Shown piece by piece: positions 61,210 to 64,000 of a DNA stretch of 64,000 bases; within the stretch, counting starts at the first letter, position 1, and each line of letters opens with the position of its first letter. Position numbers and translations under genes: made by a program. The notes under the pieces are model-generated. The model ran no database searches. It had not been told where the DNA came from and saw only the letters and a program-made list of their open reading frames with translations. Source of the DNA: an uncultured Odoribacter sp. (GTDB taxonomy: Bacteria > Bacteroidota > Bacteroidia > Bacteroidales > Marinifilaceae); contig CALUKE010000003.1 in the NCBI GenBank assembly GCA_944321165.1, positions 186,001-250,000 of the forward strand. The letters are read 5' to 3'.

Positions 61210-62646
61210 ATGAAGAGAATAATTTGTGCTATCTTGTGTTGGAGTGGGGTTGTCAGTGTTTATGGACAGCAGGCCATGAGCCTGGAAGAATGTCGACGAT
61301 TGGCGATCGAAAATAACAAGAATCTGAAAATTGCCGAAGAGCAGATAAAGAGTGCTCAGGCGAAAAAAGGGGAGGTTTTTACCAATTTTCTGCCGGGTCT
61401 TGAAGCTACAGGAACCTATATGCGAAACCAGAAAGATATTCATTTGTTGTCCGAAGATGCCTATTTGCCGGTCGGCACCCTTGGTAGCGATGGAAAATGG
61501 ACATTGCGCCCGGATCAGATTATGATAGGGGCAGACGGTAAGCCGGTAATGAATAATGGACAATATGTACCGAAAGATTATGCGTTGCTTCCCAAGGATG
61601 CCATGACTGTTGAAGATAAGAACACGGCTCTTTTACAACTGGGGTTGACTCAGCCTATTTACATGGGAGGGAAAATCCGGGCTTATCATCAATTGGCCGG
61701 ATTGTCTGAAAAATTGGCAGAAACCGGAAAAGAACAGGAACTGCAAAATATTATTCAGGCGACGGATGAAGCGTATTGGCAAATTGTTTCTTTGGTCAAT
61801 CGGCAGAAATTGGCCGTGAAATATGTGGAAACTTTGCAAAAATTTGAACACGATATGGAGGTGATGTATCAAAATGGAGTTTCCACGAAAGCGGATATGC
61901 TTTCTGTGAAAGTAAAACTTAATCAGGCACAGATGACCTTGTTGCGGGTGGAGGACGGTTTGAGTCTGGCCCGCATGAATCTGAATCAACTTTGCGGTTT
62001 GTCAGTGGATTCTGTATATACTTTGAAAGAGGAGTTGTTACATGTCTTATCGGTAACGGATATAAAATGTTTGAACATAGAACAGGTATATGGCAATCGT
62101 CCGGAAATAAACAGCCTGACTTTGGCGACCGAGATGTATCGGAAAAAAGAGAAGATCGCTCGTTCCGCTTATCTTCCGACTGTAGCTTTTATGGCCAATT
62201 ATTTTGCCATGACGCCTTCTTTTTTTGATGGTATCAGTACAAAATTCGATGGCATGTGGAGTGTCGGGATTGGAATCAAGGCGCCGATTTTTCATTGGGG
62301 GGCTTCTCGGAAAAGTATCCGCAGTGCTCGAGCGGAGACTCAGATGATGCAATTTAAATTAGAGGAGGCAAGAGAAAAGATTGAATTGCAGGTCAGTCAA
62401 GCTCAATTCAAAATGAAAGAGGCCATGCGAAAAATGGAAGTAGCTGAAAAAAATCAGGCGCATGCTGATGAAAATTTGAAGTATGCACAAATCGGTTTTC
62501 AGGAAGGAACAATTCCTGTTTCCAACGTATTGGAGGCACAGACTGCGTGGTTGTCGGCTCAGGCAGACTGGATCGATGCCCGCATCGAGGTGAAGTTGTG
62601 TGAAGTTTATCTGCAAAAAGCATATGGTATATTGGGAAAAGAATAA
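61210..62646 (+). CDS. TolC-family outer membrane efflux protein
   Basis: A 478-residue outer-membrane channel of an efflux system. I prefer the ATG at 61210 (MKRIICAILCWSGVVSVYG, a normal signal peptide); earlier ATGs from 61168 lie close to the operator-like motif. After cleavage at about 20 the sequence shows the TolC-type repeat: long alpha-helical coiled regions (ECRRLAIENNKNLKIAEEQIKSAQAKKGE; EKIELQVSQAQFKMKEAMRKMEVAEKNQAHADENL, in parts) and short beta segments. It pairs with the HlyD-type adaptor that follows 19 bases later. Confidence 0.92.
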   Translation: MKRIICAILCWSGVVSVYGQQAMSLEECRRLAIENNKNLKIAEEQIKSAQAKKGEVFTNFLPGLEATGTYMRNQKDIHLLSEDAYLPVGTLGSDGKWTLRPDQIMIGADGKPVMNNGQYVPKDYALLPKDAMTVEDKNTALLQLGLTQPIYMGGKIRAYHQLAGLSEKLAETGKEQELQNIIQATDEAYWQIVSLVNRQKLAVKYVETLQKFEHDMEVMYQNGVSTKADMLSVKVKLNQAQMTLLRVEDGLSLARMNLNQLCGLSVDSVYTLKEELLHVLSVTDIKCLNIEQVYGNRPEINSLTLATEMYRKKEKIARSAYLPTVAFMANYFAMTPSFFDGISTKFDGMWSVGIGIKAPIFHWGASRKSIRSARAETQMMQFKLEEAREKIELQVSQAQFKMKEAMRKMEVAEKNQAHADENLKYAQIGFQEGTIPVSNVLEAQTAWLSAQADWIDARIEVKLCEVYLQKAYGILGKE

Positions 62647-62665
62647 TTATAAATTATAGTAATCG

Positions 62666-63649
62666 ATGAAAAAGATAAATGGAAAATGGATGATTTTTAC
62701 CGGTATGATCGGAATCGTGCTTTTGGTGGCGATTTTTGGATTTATATTTTGGGAACCGGCTCCGGAATATATTCAGGGAGAAGCTGAGGCGACGGAAGTG
62801 CGTATTTCGGGAAAGTTGCCTGGACGTATTGAATGTTTTTATTTCAATGAAGGCGATCCGGTTTCCTGGGGAGATACGGTGGCAATTTTAGACAGTCCCG
62901 AGGTGCTGGCGAAATATGATCAGGCCGAGGCTGCAGAATCTGCTGCACGGGCCTTGAACGAAAAGGCTGAAAGAGGTACTCGTTCTGAGCAGCTTATGAT
63001 GGCTTTTCAAACCTGGCAAAAGGCAAAGGCTGCGGCGGAAGTGGCTCAGAAGACTTATGAGCGGGTATTGAAACTTTATGAAAATGAGGTCGTTTCTGCT
63101 CAAAAGAAAGATGAGGCAGAGGCGAACTATAAAGCCATGTTGGCAACTGAGCAGGCGGCAAAGGCGCAGTATGAAATGGCTCGGAAAGGAGCTCAGGAAG
63201 AAGATAAAAGAGCGGCAGAAGCTCAACTGAATCGGGCAAAAGGAGCTGTGGCCGAAGTCGAAGCTTATGTGAAAGAGACTTGTTTGATTTCTCCGATCAA
63301 TGGAGAGGTTTCTGAACGTTATCCCAAGGTTGGAGAATTGGTGGGAACCGGTTCTCCGGTGATGGATATATTGGACCTGTCGGACATGTGGGTCGTATTT
63401 CATGTGCGGGAAGATCTTCTGAATGATTTCAAAATGGGAGAGACTTTCAAGGCGCTTATCCCCGCTTTGGACAATAAGGAGGTCGACTTGAAAGTCACCT
63501 ATTTGAAGGATATGGGCAGTTATGCGATTTGGCGGGCAACAAAAACTACCGGACAATATGATATGAAAACATTTCAGGTAAAAGCAAAACCGCTTGAAAC
63601 GATCGAAGGTTTGCGTCCGGGAATGACTGTTTTGAAAAAAATAAAATAG
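62666..63649 (+). CDS. HlyD-family periplasmic adaptor
   Basis: A 327-residue membrane fusion protein: N-terminal membrane anchor (about 8-30), lipoyl-like beta domain (KLPGRIECFYFNEGDPVSWGDTVAIL in part), a long alpha hairpin (about 80-190, rich in A, E, K), then a beta-barrel region (TCLISPINGEVSERYPKVGELVG). It links the inner membrane pump to the TolC channel. Genes for an ABC-2 permease follow at once, so this is an ABC-type exporter system of the YbhG/YhiI kind, not an RND pump. Confidence 0.9.
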   Translation: MKKINGKWMIFTGMIGIVLLVAIFGFIFWEPAPEYIQGEAEATEVRISGKLPGRIECFYFNEGDPVSWGDTVAILDSPEVLAKYDQAEAAESAARALNEKAERGTRSEQLMMAFQTWQKAKAAAEVAQKTYERVLKLYENEVVSAQKKDEAEANYKAMLATEQAAKAQYEMARKGAQEEDKRAAEAQLNRAKGAVAEVEAYVKETCLISPINGEVSERYPKVGELVGTGSPVMDILDLSDMWVVFHVREDLLNDFKMGETFKALIPALDNKEVDLKVTYLKDMGSYAIWRATKTTGQYDMKTFQVKAKPLETIEGLRPGMTVLKKIK

Positions 63650-63655
63650 CGGTTG

Positions 63656-64000
63656 ATGGGTACTCTCTCTTTGATATGGACTTTGATGAAGCGGGAATTC
63701 CGACGTCTGGCTTCCCGGCGTATTTACGGGTTTATGATGATTTTGGCTCCGGCTTTTGGTTTTCTTTTTTTCACCGATTTGCTGAAACCCGGATTACCCA
63801 TGAAGTTGCCGATAGCGGTAGTGGATGAGGATTATACTTCTCTGTCGAGACAATTGACCCGTTCTTTGGATGCCATTGCACAAACCGAAGTAGTCCTGCG
63901 AACTGCTGATTTTCAAGCGGCTCGGAAGGCCATGCAGCGGGGAGAGATTTATGGAATTTTCCATATCCCGGCGGATTTTCGGCAAGAGGTTTCTCTCGGA
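63656..64000 (+). CDS. ABC-2-type transporter permease, partial
   Basis: The first 115 codons of a gene that continues beyond the right edge, ATG at 63656, 6 bases after the adaptor stop. One membrane helix (about 25-45, MMILAPAFGFLFF) follows a basic start (LMKREFRRLASRR); then comes the periplasmic domain typical of ABC-2 exporters (LPIAVVDEDYTSLSRQLTRSLDA, IYGIFHIPADFRQEV), shared by YbhR/YhhJ-like proteins. Completes the TolC-adaptor-permease operon; the ATPase should be the next gene or part of it. Confidence 0.85.
   Translation, partial: MGTLSLIWTLMKREFRRLASRRIYGFMMILAPAFGFLFFTDLLKPGLPMKLPIAVVDEDYTSLSRQLTRSLDAIAQTEVVLRTADFQAARKAMQRGEIYGIFHIPADFRQEVSLG

Overview
The window reads as a chromosomal segment from a member of the Bacteroidota, most likely order Bacteroidales. 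The signs are TAnnTTTG -7 promoter elements before many genes, few Shine-Dalgarno sequences, lineage families such as DUF4271 and DUF4292, a DAHP synthase fused to chorismate mutase, and moderate G+C. It is mostly core genome. I saw no insertion sequence, phage, CRISPR array or rRNA operon. Genus assignment is not possible by eye.

Layout. 1-9.5 kb: start of a divergent GT39 glycosyltransferase, then pyrH, dxs, a Crp/Fnr regulator, an aminotransferase, an acyltransferase, two small proteins, gltX and a repeat-containing exported protein. 9.5-13.4 kb: a tRNA-dihydrouridine synthase, then an ECF sigma factor, a probable anti-sigma protein and an outer-membrane barrel. 13.5-17.9 kb: a phenylalanine/tyrosine operon (pheA, aminotransferase, tyrA, DAHP synthase-chorismate mutase) preceded by two tandem leader-peptide attenuators. 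18-25 kb: polA, DUF4271, hemD-like, rnpA, yidD and an S41 protease. 25-35.8 kb, all minus strand: uvrC, ade, a parS site, mnmG, ybeY, an anti-sigma-type kinase, an EnvC-like protein, a DUF4292 lipoprotein, a TPR protein and dut.

35.8-36.3 kb is an AT-rich gene-free stretch with DnaA-box-like sites and palindromes. The strand composition flips here: the plus strand is C-rich to the left and G/T-rich to the right. With the parS site 7.5 kb away, this is the probable replication origin, although dnaA is not in the window.

36.3-52.5 kb: rfaE2-panD-panC; argR divergent from carAB with ARG-box-like sites between them; a class A penicillin-binding protein; radA; tRNA-Lys; a YebC-family gene; a lipoprotein with an eroded GH13 domain; ahpCF; and a thioesterase. 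52.5-59.4 kb: tRNA-Val; a ferredoxin-type DUF362 protein, an oxidoreductase, xth and an M18 aminopeptidase in one operon; dps; a gene-free stretch that looks like a roughly 380-nt structured RNA with its own promoter and terminator; and a dicarboxylate/amino-acid symporter. 59.4-64 kb: a small lipoprotein, then a drug-efflux-type operon (two tandem TetR regulators, TolC, HlyD-type adaptor, start of an ABC-2 permease) with the same operator-like motif at two places.

The points most worth following are the origin region, the tandem Phe/Tyr attenuators and the unclassified structured RNA.
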